Assembly (NCBI GenBank): GCA_041305345.1
Contig: JBFYLP010000002.1
Span: 62,001-126,000 of the forward strand
Reading direction: 5' to 3'
DNA length: 64,000 nt
Origin: JACRGC01 sp041305345
Lineage (GTDB): Archaea; Micrarchaeota; Micrarchaeia; Norongarragalinales; SBBD01
Below the pieces are notes generated by a model that saw nothing but the letters and a program-made list of their open reading frames with translations, did no database searches and had not been told where the DNA came from. The position numbers and the translations under genes were made by a program. This document shows, piece by piece, positions 7,984 through 17,058 of the stretch (within the stretch, counting starts at the first letter, position 1; the number at the start of each line of letters is the position of its first letter).

Positions 7984-10900
7984 ATGAAGAGTTCAATCTT
8001 GGTCTTAATTCTATACATTATATGTTTATCATCGTCCGTATGGGCGGCCGGTTCACGCGAGATCGGAATTGCACAAACTGCCGGGATAACACAACAATCA
8101 AACACGGATGTTCCGAAGGGGTGCGTCGTGCCAACTGACGATTTGTTCATACAGCAATCCACGGTCTTGTGCCCTGGTACTTATGTGGTTTGGGATGATG
8201 ATGAAACCTCCTGGGATATGGGTGCGATCATAATCAACAAATCCAATGTCATCCTCACTTGCAATAATACAATCCTGCAGGGACAGAATCCTCGCGACGG
8301 CTGGGGAATCAAGGTAAAGTATTCGATTACCAATGTCACCATCAAGAATTGCGTCGTGAAAAATTTCATGGTGGGGATATATGTGGAATCGGGTACCGCC
8401 AAGGTTGAATTGTCAGGTAATACTCTCGATTCCAATAATTATGGCACCATTTTGAACGGTATGGAGGGCGTCGTAAGGGACAATCTGTTCGTAAGAAACG
8501 GGAACGGATTACAGCTGGAAACCGCCACGCGCGTCACGGTAAAGGACAACGCCGCATCCCTGAATCAATGGGCCGGTATAGTGGTCATGGATTCCTGGAG
8601 CAACGTCATAACCGATAATGATTGCCAAAATAATGGAAATGGAATTGGAATCATTGATTCATCAAATAATACTGCCGTTCGGAACACCATAGCCGGCAAT
8701 TCCGGAAATGGAATCTATATTTTGAATTCTTTCCCAAAATATTATGACGCCTCAAATAATTCCCTGATCAACAATACAATCGTATCGAATGCGGCGAACG
8801 GAATCGTGCTTGTATCCTCCAATGCTACTGCAGTCATATCCAATAATATTACGAACGAAACGATAGGCATAGTTACGGAGCTCGCAAACGGTGCCAATAT
8901 ATCCGGCAATTTCATCACAAATAATTGGCTCGGAATAAATGTGACCAAACCCTCAGACGCAGGAATCCGAATTTATAACAATTACTTCAACAATACGATG
9001 AATGCGCAGGGATCGGGCAATACGACCTCGTGGAACATTACCAAGGCCCAGGTTATGAACATCATCGGCGGCCCTTTCACCGGCGGCAATCACTGGTCAG
9101 ATTACGCAGGAAATGATCTTACCGGGGATGGCATCGGGGAAACGCATGCCCCCTACGTAGCAGGCGGGAATGTCACTGGCGGAGGCGATTTCCTCCCGCT
9201 GGTGAATAATCCCATAGTATCCTTAATATCGCCGGCAAATAATTCCGAGGAAACATCCACCCCTACTCCCGCGTTTTCATATTTTGTTACGAATTCCATT
9301 GCCGGAATCGCCTATTGCTCCCTGTATATCGATGGAGGACTAGCCCAGAGTGATTATTCAATAACGGAGGGCATTGCCCAGGAAATGTTGCAAAATGTCG
9401 TAAACGGCGGGCATACTTGGAGAATCGAATGTGCCGACAATTCTCAGCAATCTATGAAAGGAGTGTCCGAAACGCGCGTGCTGACTGTGGATGTCAGCGG
9501 CGGACCCGGCGACTGGGACAAGCCGGTCGTCAACCTCTTTTCGCCAGCCAACAACTCCGTAAATACGACAACAAATACCATCGTTTTTCACTACAATGTC
9601 TCGGACATCAGTTCCGGAATCGCCTCCTGCAGCCTGTTGATTGATAATTCAACTGTGCAGAATGACACCACGATAACGGAGTATGCCAAGCAGGCCTTTA
9701 CCCAGTACTTGGCAAATGGGAAACATTCTTGGCAGGTGAAGTGCAAGGACAATTCGCCATACGGCAACGTCGGTTATTCTCCGGCAAGGGTGTTGACGGT
9801 GCAGGTAGGCGATTTCGATGCACCAATAGTGACCTTGCAATCTCCTCCGGATGGCGCTACAATCACGTCGTCCAATGATGTCGCTTTTACGTTCCAAGTG
9901 AACGATGTTTCCTCCGGCATAAGTTCCTGCAGCCTTTTCCTGGATGGCTCATCCGTCCAGACAAGCAGCACAATAGTGGAGGGCATACCGCAGACATTTG
10001 TGCAATATACGGCTAACGGTGCGCATTCATGGAGGGTCGTTTGCACGGATAATTCCGCCCAAGCAAATGCCGGAGAATCCCCGGCAAGGTCGCTAAGCGT
10101 GCTCGTCGACCCGGATGCACCGGAAATATCGGTTATCGACCCGCAGGAAAGTTTCGCAACCCATTCGACCAGTATCAATTTCACATATGCGGTAACAGAT
10201 GCAATTTCAGGAATATCCTCCTGTTCCCTCTGGATTGATGGGCAAGTCAGCCTTACCGAAAGCGAAATCGAGGAGGGCGCTTTAGAGTCGTTCAACCGGG
10301 AATTTCCGTACGGCTCCTTTGAATGGCGCATCAGTTGCACGGACAGTTCCCCGAATTCGAATCTGGCCCATTCTTCAATAAGGAGATTGGTCGTCCTGCC
10401 CCCCACCTACCAGATAATTTCAGACTGCCAGCAAATCTCGCAGCCCGGCACCTATGCAATCGAGAGAAATCTGGACGGTTTGCAAGGGGCGGCCTGCCTA
10501 TGGGTCACCGTTTCCGACGTAATGGTCGACTGCAACGGCTTTTCATTGACGGGTCGGGGGAGTGGTTATGCGATTTTTGCGGATTATGCGGACAATGTGA
10601 GCATCAGGAACTGCAAGGCAGCAAACTATTCGGGGGGCATCTGGTTCCTGAACTCGGACAATGGCCTCGTAAACGGTTGCACCGCAAGGGGCAATTCCGC
10701 ATTTGGCATAAATTTCAGTGGCAGCCAGGGCAACACAATCTACGACAACATATTCGAATTCAACGCCGTGAATGCTATGGATTCGGGTACCAACTACTGG
10801 AATGTCACAAAAAAGGCCGGCCCGAACATCCTGGGCAAGCCCTACATTCAGGGCAACTACTGGTCGGATTACCTGGGAAATGATACGGATGGGGATAAAA

Positions 10901-11253
10901 TCGGCGATACCTTGCTTCCCTATGATTCAACAGGGCACATGCTGCTTGGCGGCGACAATGGCCCGCTCGTTACCTTGTGCGGGGATGTGAATGACGACGA
11001 AGCGGTGAACATTCTTGACATCGTTTACTTGATAAATTACAAATTCAAGGGCGGACCGGCGCCTGCACCTGTGATGGGGCCGGGCGACGTCAACCAAGAC
11101 GGCACAATAAACATCCTCGATATAGTGTACCTGATAAATTATAAGTTCAAAGGCGGGCCGGCTCCGTGTTCTTCCGTTGGGAAGGGAAAACTGACGGGCA
11201 TTTCGGGCTTGCCTCAACTCGAGGAATACCTTTTCCAGTCAGTTGGGAAATGA
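7984..11253 (+). CDS. Exported beta-helix (NosD-like) protein with Ig-like repeats and C-terminal dockerin
   Basis: The 1089-residue protein starts with a Sec-type signal peptide (hydrophobic core to about residue 24, ending VWAAG). Residues of about 40-390 are parallel beta-helix repeats rich in NN, GN and ISGN-type turns, like NosD/pectin-lyase-fold proteins. About 400-800 hold four related Ig/cadherin-like repeats, each with SGISSCSL-type and HSWRVxCxDNS-type segments and a Cys pair. A second beta-helix follows (about 800-985). Residues of about 1000-1055 are two near-identical GDVN-x-D-x12-LDIVYLINYKFKGG segments, the Ca-binding F-hands of a type I dockerin. Many N-x-S/T sites suggest N-glycosylation. 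I infer a secreted or surface-attached protein held by a cohesin partner that is not in this window. Confidence 0.85.
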   Translation: MKSSILVLILYIICLSSSVWAAGSREIGIAQTAGITQQSNTDVPKGCVVPTDDLFIQQSTVLCPGTYVVWDDDETSWDMGAIIINKSNVILTCNNTILQGQNPRDGWGIKVKYSITNVTIKNCVVKNFMVGIYVESGTAKVELSGNTLDSNNYGTILNGMEGVVRDNLFVRNGNGLQLETATRVTVKDNAASLNQWAGIVVMDSWSNVITDNDCQNNGNGIGIIDSSNNTAVRNTIAGNSGNGIYILNSFPKYYDASNNSLINNTIVSNAANGIVLVSSNATAVISNNITNETIGIVTELANGANISGNFITNNWLGINVTKPSDAGIRIYNNYFNNTMNAQGSGNTTSWNITKAQVMNIIGGPFTGGNHWSDYAGNDLTGDGIGETHAPYVAGGNVTGGGDFLPLVNNPIVSLISPANNSEETSTPTPAFSYFVTNSIAGIAYCSLYIDGGLAQSDYSITEGIAQEMLQNVVNGGHTWRIECADNSQQSMKGVSETRVLTVDVSGGPGDWDKPVVNLFSPANNSVNTTTNTIVFHYNVSDISSGIASCSLLIDNSTVQNDTTITEYAKQAFTQYLANGKHSWQVKCKDNSPYGNVGYSPARVLTVQVGDFDAPIVTLQSPPDGATITSSNDVAFTFQVNDVSSGISSCSLFLDGSSVQTSSTIVEGIPQTFVQYTANGAHSWRVVCTDNSAQANAGESPARSLSVLVDPDAPEISVIDPQESFATHSTSINFTYAVTDAISGISSCSLWIDGQVSLTESEIEEGALESFNREFPYGSFEWRISCTDSSPNSNLAHSSIRRLVVLPPTYQIISDCQQISQPGTYAIERNLDGLQGAACLWVTVSDVMVDCNGFSLTGRGSGYAIFADYADNVSIRNCKAANYSGGIWFLNSDNGLVNGCTARGNSAFGINFSGSQGNTIYDNIFEFNAVNAMDSGTNYWNVTKKAGPNILGKPYIQGNYWSDYLGNDTDGDKIGDTLLPYDSTGHMLLGGDNGPLVTLCGDVNDDEAVNILDIVYLINYKFKGGPAPAPVMGPGDVNQDGTINILDIVYLINYKFKGGPAPCSSVGKGKLTGISGLPQLEEYLFQSVGK

Positions 11254-11294
11254 CGGAGTCCGGGTCGGATGGCATTGCAGCAACGGCATAAAGA

Positions 11295-11672
11295 TCAAGC
11301 AAGGCTGCAACCGCTCGCTTGTGAGAGCGTAAGGAAGCTCTGCTCCCCAACCAGCACCTGCCCGTAAATTATCCAGGTGGGGTAGCCTTGGATCCCCGCC
11401 TGCTGGCAAAGGTAGGGCTTTGCGTTCTCCCCTTCAGGATCGCATTCGACATAATCGATGAATTTGGATGCATTCCCAAACGCTTGCTTCTGTTCCTGGC
11501 AATGGCCGCACCAATACGCGCCATACATTTTCGCTCCCTTCTCGGAAAGGCACTTTGCAAATTCCTCAAGTGAAGAAGGCTCAGCTGTCCTACCTATGCC
11601 TGCAAACACCAACAGGAACCCTACGACGACAAGCATCACAAATCCTCCGATGATGAACCTATTAGCGCCCAT
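11295..11672 (-). CDS. Membrane-anchored thioredoxin-like protein (CGHC)
   Basis: A 125-residue protein with one N-terminal hydrophobic segment (about residues 5-28) followed by a thioredoxin-like domain. The redox motif is WCGHC, with the cis-Pro segment GYPTWII downstream. The sequence GAKMYGAYWCGHCQEQKQ resembles the thioredoxin domain fused to VKOR-type proteins, so it probably makes or shuffles disulfides outside the membrane; the neighbouring exported protein with many Cys pairs would be a fitting client. The ATG at 11672 follows GGGTGGGA; a TTG 12 bases upstream is a weaker alternative. The divergent gene shares its promoter region. Confidence 0.82.
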   Translation of the reverse strand: MGANRFIIGGFVMLVVVGFLLVFAGIGRTAEPSSLEEFAKCLSEKGAKMYGAYWCGHCQEQKQAFGNASKFIDYVECDPEGENAKPYLCQQAGIQGYPTWIIYGQVLVGEQSFLTLSQASGCSLA

Positions 11673-11696
11673 TATCCCACCCAACCAAACCGTTCA

Positions 11697-11706
11697 TTTT
11701 ATATTC
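11697..11706. promoter_or_regulatory. Possible bidirectional TATA element
   Basis: TTTTATATTC reads as GAATATAAAA on the other strand. It is 25 bases upstream of the thioredoxin-like ATG at 11672 and 49 bases upstream of the fibronectin-repeat protein at 11755, so it may serve both genes. Confidence 0.4.
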
Positions 11707-11754
11707 AGGTTAAGAATTAAAACCTTGGCAAATATTTTACGGAGTGGAAGTAAT

Positions 11755-14598
11755 ATGGGGATGAAGGCGCAAACCGGCATCGAATACCTCTTCTTCATCG
11801 TTGGGGGCTTGCTTTTCGTCAGCGCGGTCGTCTTCATCAGCAGGGGGAACATCGTAGGCCAGGCTGGCGCAAGCGTTGCTGAAGGGGAACAGGACATTGC
11901 AACCGCGCTGAATTCATTCAAGCAGGGCAATGGCCCCGAAGTGATCGGCCCCTCATTCACCATCCTGGGGAAGAAATCCGGCATAAAATGGACTACCGAT
12001 AAACCCTCCTCGTCATTCCTCGAGTACTGGCCCGATAGCTGGGGCCAAAACCCAATCCAGGAACCGTATTTGAATGGCCACCCGTTGGCTGTAACGCAAC
12101 ACCTAATCGAAATGCCAAGGATGGCGACACTTGGCGTCTTCTATTTTCGGATCACATCCTGCATTCCGCAGGGCGAATGCACAAAAACCGACACGCTGTG
12201 GTATAATGATTTCAATTTATTGGATTCCAACCCTCCAGCGCCCATACTGGATCTTGAGGGTACGTTTATTGATGCAACAACCGCAAGGCTGGAATGGACG
12301 GCCCCGGGGAATGATGGCCTTTCGGGCACTGCCAGGGCCTATGATATCCGTTACTACTCCTCTCCGATCGACGATTCAAATTGGGACGGTGCAACCCAGG
12401 TCAGTGGTGAACCCAATCCGGCAGTATCCGGTTCTGCGCAAAGTATGGAAATCCCGGTTCCCGAGCCCTTGAATACGGTTTATTTCGCAATAAAAACCTC
12501 CGACTGGTTACCAAATTGGTCCGACCTCTCCAACGTCAAAGGCCTTAGCAAACCGATGCCGGACTCGCAAAAGCCTTCTACGATAACGGACCTAGCCGTC
12601 CAGTATGCTTCTGCAAATACGATCACCCTTCGTTGGACCGCTCCTGGCGACGACGGATCAACGGGCATTGCCTTCGAATACGAACTGCGGCAGTCAGAAA
12701 GCCTCATTGATGAGGCAAGCTTTCCATCGGCAACCAGGATTATTGGCGTGCCTGCTCCCTCATTCCCAGGAACTCTCGAAACATACGCAGTTGCAGGCTT
12801 GGCTGAAGGCTCCACATATTATTTTGCAATCAAGACGGCCGATGAACAGCCCAACTGGTCGGACATTTCGAATGTGCAGCAAGGCAATACGACCACCTTT
12901 GATGACACGCCGCCCTCGAAAATAACCGATTTGGGAATCGAATCGTTCGGGGCGAATTACATCACTTTGGGTTGGACCGCTCCTGGCGACGACGGAAATA
13001 TCGGCACTGCTTCGCAATACGATATTCGGCGATCGGGCAGCCTAATCGATGAAGCGAACTTTGCGTCCGCCACCCAAATTCAAGGCGAAACCGCTCCCAA
13101 GGTTGCGGGCTCGCACGAAACATTCACATCCCCTGGCCTTTCCCAAATGACACTCTATTATTTTGCAATCAGGGCCCGCGATGAAAACACCACGCACTGG
13201 TCGGAGATCTCCAATAATGCGTGGGGATGGACATATTACCCAGACAGCGTACCCCCAGGACAAATTACGGACCTCTTTTCCGATGAATGGTCTGCAAATA
13301 CTGTAACCCTAAAATGGACTGCTCCTGGCGACGATCAGTATTCCGGCCAGGCAATGCAATATGACATCAGGTATTCGTTGTCACCAATATTCAGCGGCAA
13401 TTTTCTCTCAGCAATTGAAACGGGCCCCGAGCCAGCTCCTTTGGTAAACGGCACCCCACAAACCTTTACCTTAGCCGGACTTGAGCCTTCGACCACATAC
13501 TATTTCGCAATCAGGACAAGGGATGAATTCCCAACTCAATGGTCGGGCATCTCCAATGTGATCCACGTCTCCACAAGCGCAGGGCTTGACGCCAATCCTC
13601 CAGACGAAGTGTCAGACCTCGTGGCAGCGGCATTTTCCGGCGATTCGATCATTTTGAATTGGACTGCTCCTGGGGATAACGGGCAATTTGGTACGGCGCA
13701 GCAATACGACATCAGGCATTCCACAGCAATCATCGACGAAGGCAATTGGAATTCTGCAACGGAAGCAACCGGCGAACCGGAACCCCAAGAAGCGGGTTCG
13801 CGCCAGTTTTTCATCATTTCGGGCCTCGCACAATCAACAACGTATTATTTTGCGATGAAAACTGCCGATGAAAAACCCAACTGGTCTGGCATTTCGAATG
13901 TTCCATCGGCAATGGCCCTTGATGCCATTCCGCCAGCGGACATAACCGACCTTGCAAAAGTAAGTGCCACTGATGTTTCAATCACTCTTTCCTGGACTGC
14001 ACCGGGCGACGATGGAAACCTAGGGACTGCTACCGAATATGACCTAAGGTATTCGACAGCGCCCATAAGCGGCTCAAATTGGGACATAGCAACACAGGCA
14101 GCCGATGAACCAATTCCGCTTTCCCCGGGTTCATTGCAGCAAATGACAATCGGCCACCTTTCACCCGCAACCACTTATTATTTTGCGGTAAGTACCCGCG
14201 ACGAAATCCCCAATTGGTCGCATCCTTCCAATGTGCTCGAGGCCCCAACGGAAAGTCCCGACACAACCCCGCCTGCGGCAATCCTTGATCTTACGACCAG
14301 CACCGTAACCACGACCTCGATTAGCATTCGTTGGAGTGCTCCGGGGGATGATGGCAACTCCGGAACCGCAGCACAATACGACGTCAGGTATAACCTCAAC
14401 CCGATAACCGGTGCGAATTGGGCTACTTCCTATCAACCGGCCGGCGAGCCAAACCCCCTCATTGCCGGCACAACCCAGGCATTTACCATCGGCGGACTGC
14501 AATCAAACACGAAATACTACGTTGGCATCAAAACGCGGGACGAAGTGCCAAATGAGTCTGCTTTGTCAAATATCGCCTCGGCTTCAACGGCAAAATGA
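11755..14598 (+). CDS. Class III signal-peptide (pilin-like) protein with seven fibronectin type III repeats
   Basis: The N-terminus MGMKAQTGIEYLFF followed by a hydrophobic helix is an archaeal class III signal peptide, the kind cut by the prepilin peptidase FlaK/EppA before assembly into pilus-like filaments. After a region of about 130 residues come seven fibronectin III-like repeats of about 110 residues each from about residue 158, each with I-x-DL near its start, WTAPGDDG, QYDIR, YYFAI(K/R)T and NWSxISN. In all 947 residues from the ATG at 11755, preceded by GGAGTGG. The open frame extends upstream to 11458 but that part overlaps the thioredoxin gene and is not credible. I infer a surface filament subunit or adhesin; the many Fn3 repeats suggest binding to other cells or polymers. 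Confidence 0.85.
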   Translation: MGMKAQTGIEYLFFIVGGLLFVSAVVFISRGNIVGQAGASVAEGEQDIATALNSFKQGNGPEVIGPSFTILGKKSGIKWTTDKPSSSFLEYWPDSWGQNPIQEPYLNGHPLAVTQHLIEMPRMATLGVFYFRITSCIPQGECTKTDTLWYNDFNLLDSNPPAPILDLEGTFIDATTARLEWTAPGNDGLSGTARAYDIRYYSSPIDDSNWDGATQVSGEPNPAVSGSAQSMEIPVPEPLNTVYFAIKTSDWLPNWSDLSNVKGLSKPMPDSQKPSTITDLAVQYASANTITLRWTAPGDDGSTGIAFEYELRQSESLIDEASFPSATRIIGVPAPSFPGTLETYAVAGLAEGSTYYFAIKTADEQPNWSDISNVQQGNTTTFDDTPPSKITDLGIESFGANYITLGWTAPGDDGNIGTASQYDIRRSGSLIDEANFASATQIQGETAPKVAGSHETFTSPGLSQMTLYYFAIRARDENTTHWSEISNNAWGWTYYPDSVPPGQITDLFSDEWSANTVTLKWTAPGDDQYSGQAMQYDIRYSLSPIFSGNFLSAIETGPEPAPLVNGTPQTFTLAGLEPSTTYYFAIRTRDEFPTQWSGISNVIHVSTSAGLDANPPDEVSDLVAAAFSGDSIILNWTAPGDNGQFGTAQQYDIRHSTAIIDEGNWNSATEATGEPEPQEAGSRQFFIISGLAQSTTYYFAMKTADEKPNWSGISNVPSAMALDAIPPADITDLAKVSATDVSITLSWTAPGDDGNLGTATEYDLRYSTAPISGSNWDIATQAADEPIPLSPGSLQQMTIGHLSPATTYYFAVSTRDEIPNWSHPSNVLEAPTESPDTTPPAAILDLTTSTVTTTSISIRWSAPGDDGNSGTAAQYDVRYNLNPITGANWATSYQPAGEPNPLIAGTTQAFTIGGLQSNTKYYVGIKTRDEVPNESALSNIASASTAK

Positions 14599-14760
14599 AG
14601 CCGAAAAAAGGATGCATCCGAAAACCGCCATTTGCAGGGCCTAGGTTAGGAAACTGCCTGAGGGCCTTCCGGCTAATATTCCGGCGGATTGCCTGAAATT
14701 TTAGTACTATGAATCTTTGCCAGGAGCCGCCATTCATACCCTGCCGAGCCGTTCGAAAGG

Positions 14761-14768
14761 CTTATAAA
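14761..14768 (+). promoter_or_regulatory. TATA box for the ribosomal protein operon
   Basis: CTTATAAA lies about 120 bases before the first gene (RNase P component 1), the only convincing TATA box ahead of this 6.4-kb gene run. The transcript would have a leader of about 95 bases. Confidence 0.5.
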
Positions 14769-14804
14769 CCGCATTTCCAATATCTTTAGACGCGTCTGAT
14801 TGTC

Positions 14805-14836
14805 GCTTGACTTCTTCCCGTAAGCAAGTCAAAAGC
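14805..14836 (+). promoter_or_regulatory. Leader hairpin ahead of the ribosomal operon
   Basis: TTGACTT (14807-14813) can pair with AAGTCAA (14826-14832) over a 12-base loop, with flanking GC/GC pairs possible through a small bulge. Its place in the predicted leader suggests a binding site for autoregulation, but this is only inference. Confidence 0.3.
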
Positions 14837-14886
14837 TGCACAAGATCAACCGAGCAAAAGCGCCATCAGTTTCCAGCATCGTTGTT

Positions 14887-15174
14887 ATGAGAAAGAAATT
14901 GGGCAAGGAATTCGCATTCCTTTTGGGCGAATTGATCGGCAAGAAAATGAAGGTCTTGAAAGCCAGCAGCAAAGGCTTGCAGGGATTGGAAGGCACGATA
15001 CTAGACGAGAGCAGAAACGTAATTTTGCTCGAAACTGTAAGGGGCAGGAAATCGGTTCCCAAGGTCAGCTGCACGTTCGCTTTTCTTCCGGAAAATGTGG
15101 AAGTAGCGGGTACGATGCTGCTAATGAAGCCCGAGGACCGCACGAAAAGGCTTGCGAAGGAGTTTACAGGGTAG
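14887..15174 (+). CDS. rnp1: Ribonuclease P protein component 1 (Rpp29/Pop4)
   Basis: The 95-residue protein matches the archaeal Rpp29 family, whose Sm-like barrel binds RNase P RNA and helps process pre-tRNA 5' ends. Conserved stretches such as ELIGKKMKVLKAS and GLEGTILDESRNVILLE are present. In archaea the gene is typically placed between uL29 and uS17, as here just before uS17, but uL29, uS3 and uL22 are missing upstream, so the S10-spc cluster is split at this point. It is first in the operon, six bases before uS17. Confidence 0.9.
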   Translation: MRKKLGKEFAFLLGELIGKKMKVLKASSKGLQGLEGTILDESRNVILLETVRGRKSVPKVSCTFAFLPENVEVAGTMLLMKPEDRTKRLAKEFTG

Positions 15175-15179
15175 ATTCA

Positions 15180-15506
15180 ATGGCCAATGAAAAAAATGCT
15201 GAAGCAAATGATTGCAAGGACGTTCGCTGCCCGCGCCACGGCCACCTGCGCACAAGGGGACGGATATTTGAGGGCAAGGTAGTTAGCACAAAAGCTCGCA
15301 AGACGGCCGTCATCGAGCTCCAGTACATTAGGAAAGTGCCGAAATACGAAAGGTTTGAAAAGCGCAGGGGCAAGCTGCACGTGCACGTGCCTGAGTGCTT
15401 TAGCGTGAAGGAAGGCGACACGATAAAGGCAATGGAATGCCGAAAGCTCAGCAAGACAAAGGCATTCGTGATATTGGAAGTCACAAAGAAAGCAAGTCCA
15501 CAATGA
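15180..15506 (+). CDS. rps17: 30S ribosomal protein uS17
   Basis: The 108-residue protein carries the uS17 core (CPRHGHLRTRGRIFEGKVVSTKARKTAVIE) with the archaeal N-terminal extension. It binds 16S rRNA early in small-subunit assembly. It lies six bases after rnp1 and 24 bases before uL14. Confidence 0.95.
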   Translation: MANEKNAEANDCKDVRCPRHGHLRTRGRIFEGKVVSTKARKTAVIELQYIRKVPKYERFEKRRGKLHVHVPECFSVKEGDTIKAMECRKLSKTKAFVILEVTKKASPQ

Positions 15507-15530
15507 TTTCTAACGATTCAAGTGATCAAG

Positions 15531-15926
15531 ATGTTGGGAGTTCCTGCAAGGATTACAAAAGGCCTCACAAGGGGGACGCAGCTTATCTGCGATGACAATT
15601 CCGGCGCGAAGGTTGTTGAGATCATCAACGTCATAGGCGCAAAGGCAAGGCTTAGGAAATACCCCTTTGCCGGCGTAGGGGACGTGATTAGGATCGCGGT
15701 TAAGAAAGGAAAGCCGGACATGGTAAAGCGCAAGGAGCTGGGGCTTGTCGTTAGGCAAAGGAAGGAATTCCGCAGGGGAAAGGAGCGCATCAAGTTCGAG
15801 GACAACGCATGCGTGCTCATAGATGACCAGAACCTTCCAAAAGGCACGGAGATCAAGGGCGCTGTTGCGCGCGAAATATCCGAAAGGTTCCCGAAGGTCG
15901 TTGCAATTGCAAGTTCTGTTGTATGA
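15531..15926 (+). CDS. rpl14: 50S ribosomal protein uL14
   Basis: A 131-residue uL14 with the LICDDNSGAKVVEIINV signature; the protein lies at the subunit interface near the GTPase-factor site. The start is set at the ATG 15531 because GTGAT four bases before it is the Shine-Dalgarno sequence; the in-frame GTG at 15522 is that Shine-Dalgarno itself rather than a start codon. The same arrangement recurs in uL24, uL5 and IleRS. Confidence 0.95.
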   Translation: MLGVPARITKGLTRGTQLICDDNSGAKVVEIINVIGAKARLRKYPFAGVGDVIRIAVKKGKPDMVKRKELGLVVRQRKEFRRGKERIKFEDNACVLIDDQNLPKGTEIKGAVAREISERFPKVVAIASSVV

Positions 15927-15935
15927 AGTGATAAG

Positions 15936-16313
15936 ATGATTACGGATTCGATTCAGCCAAGGAAGCAGAGGAAGGCACTATTCCAAAGCCGGATTTCAAG
16001 CCTCAAGAAAAACGTCTCGGTGCACTATAGCAAGGAGCTCCGGGCAAAGCACAAGAAAAGGTCTGCGGCTGTCAAGAAAGCGGATAAGGTGCGCGTCATC
16101 AGGGGCGACCATAAGAAGCGCGAAGGGAAGGTCATCGACGTTGATGTCAAGGCGGGTAAAATATACGTCGAGGGGATAATTAACAAGAAGCAAGGCGGGA
16201 AGGAGATCCCAGCTGCAATTGAACCCTCAAATTGCATCCTCATCGAATGGGCCGTTCCAAGGAAAGGGAAAAGGATGGTGCGTAAGGCTGGCGGAACGAA
16301 ATTAGGTAAATGA
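15936..16313 (+). CDS. rpl24: 50S ribosomal protein uL24
   Basis: The 125-residue protein contains the KOW motif of uL24 (DKVRVIRGDHKKREGKV) and the basic N-terminal part found in archaeal members. It initiates large-subunit assembly. A GTGAT Shine-Dalgarno lies four bases before the ATG, and the gene follows uL14 after nine bases. Confidence 0.95.
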   Translation: MITDSIQPRKQRKALFQSRISSLKKNVSVHYSKELRAKHKKRSAAVKKADKVRVIRGDHKKREGKVIDVDVKAGKIYVEGIINKKQGGKEIPAAIEPSNCILIEWAVPRKGKRMVRKAGGTKLGK

Positions 16314-16342
16314 AGATTTGATTCTTGCGTGGTGAAAAAATA

Positions 16343-17053
16343 ATGGCAAACAAGGGAAACAGCAGGCACCTGCGGAGGCTGGCAAAGAGCCCTGCACTGC
16401 CAATCGAGCCCAAGAAGGCAATATTCCTAATCAAGCCGGGCGCAGGCAGCCATAAGGCAAGCGAGTGCATCCCGCTTCTTGTCCTATTAAGGGAGATGCT
16501 CGGGAATGCGGCAACAAGCAAGGAGGCGAAGCGCGTGCTTTCGCAGGGGTTGATCCTCGTTGACGGCAAGCCCCGCAAGGACCTTAACTATGGCGTTGGT
16601 CTCCTCGACATCATCTCCGTACCCAAGACCGGTAAAAATTACCAGATATTTGCAATCAAGGGCAAGCTGCGTTTTGTGGAAGTGGATAATGATGATGCAA
16701 AGCTCAAGTCCTGCAGGATAGTTAGCAAGACAACGATTGTAGGCAACAAGGTCCAATTGAACCTCCACGATGGCAAGAACATCATAATCGAGAAGGAGGA
16801 GGACCGCTTCCGCGTCGGCGATACGGTGCGCATCAAGATTCCCGGCTACCAGGTCGAGTCGTTCCTCAAGCTCGAAAAGGGCGCACGCTGCTACATTTAC
16901 AAGGGCAAGCATTCGGGCAAGCTCGGGACGCTTGAGGAAATAATCGAGCAGCCAGGCGGCCAGCCCTCGGACGCAAAGTTGCGTGTGGATGAGCAGGACA
17001 TCATCACGCGCAAGGATTACCTCTTTGCAGTCAGCAAGGAATTCCACCTGTGA
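16343..17053 (+). CDS. rps4e: 30S ribosomal protein eS4
   Basis: A 236-residue eS4, a small-subunit protein found in archaea and eukaryotes only. An S4 RNA-binding domain (residues about 40-100, with LRE and GLILVDGKPRKDLNYGVGLLDII) is followed by a central region and a C-terminal KOW segment. The ATG at 16343 follows GGTGA; an earlier in-frame start would add six residues and overlap the Shine-Dalgarno. Its stop codon overlaps the GTGAT that serves uL5. Confidence 0.95.
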   Translation: MANKGNSRHLRRLAKSPALPIEPKKAIFLIKPGAGSHKASECIPLLVLLREMLGNAATSKEAKRVLSQGLILVDGKPRKDLNYGVGLLDIISVPKTGKNYQIFAIKGKLRFVEVDNDDAKLKSCRIVSKTTIVGNKVQLNLHDGKNIIIEKEEDRFRVGDTVRIKIPGYQVESFLKLEKGARCYIYKGKHSGKLGTLEEIIEQPGGQPSDAKLRVDEQDIITRKDYLFAVSKEFHL

Positions 17054-17058
17054 TCACG

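Noticed and set aside
10323..10883. 186-codon plus-strand frame in the dockerin gene
   Set aside because: It is an out-of-frame reading of the second beta-helix; the main frame has clear domains.
12230..14590. Regular repeats of about 330 bp suggesting a tandem DNA array
   Set aside because: They are protein-level fibronectin III repeats in one frame; no CRISPR-like direct repeats with spacers exist anywhere in the window.
14630..14760. Possible structured RNA before the ribosomal operon
   Set aside because: Short CCGG repeats are present but no stable long stem or conserved motif could be found by eye.
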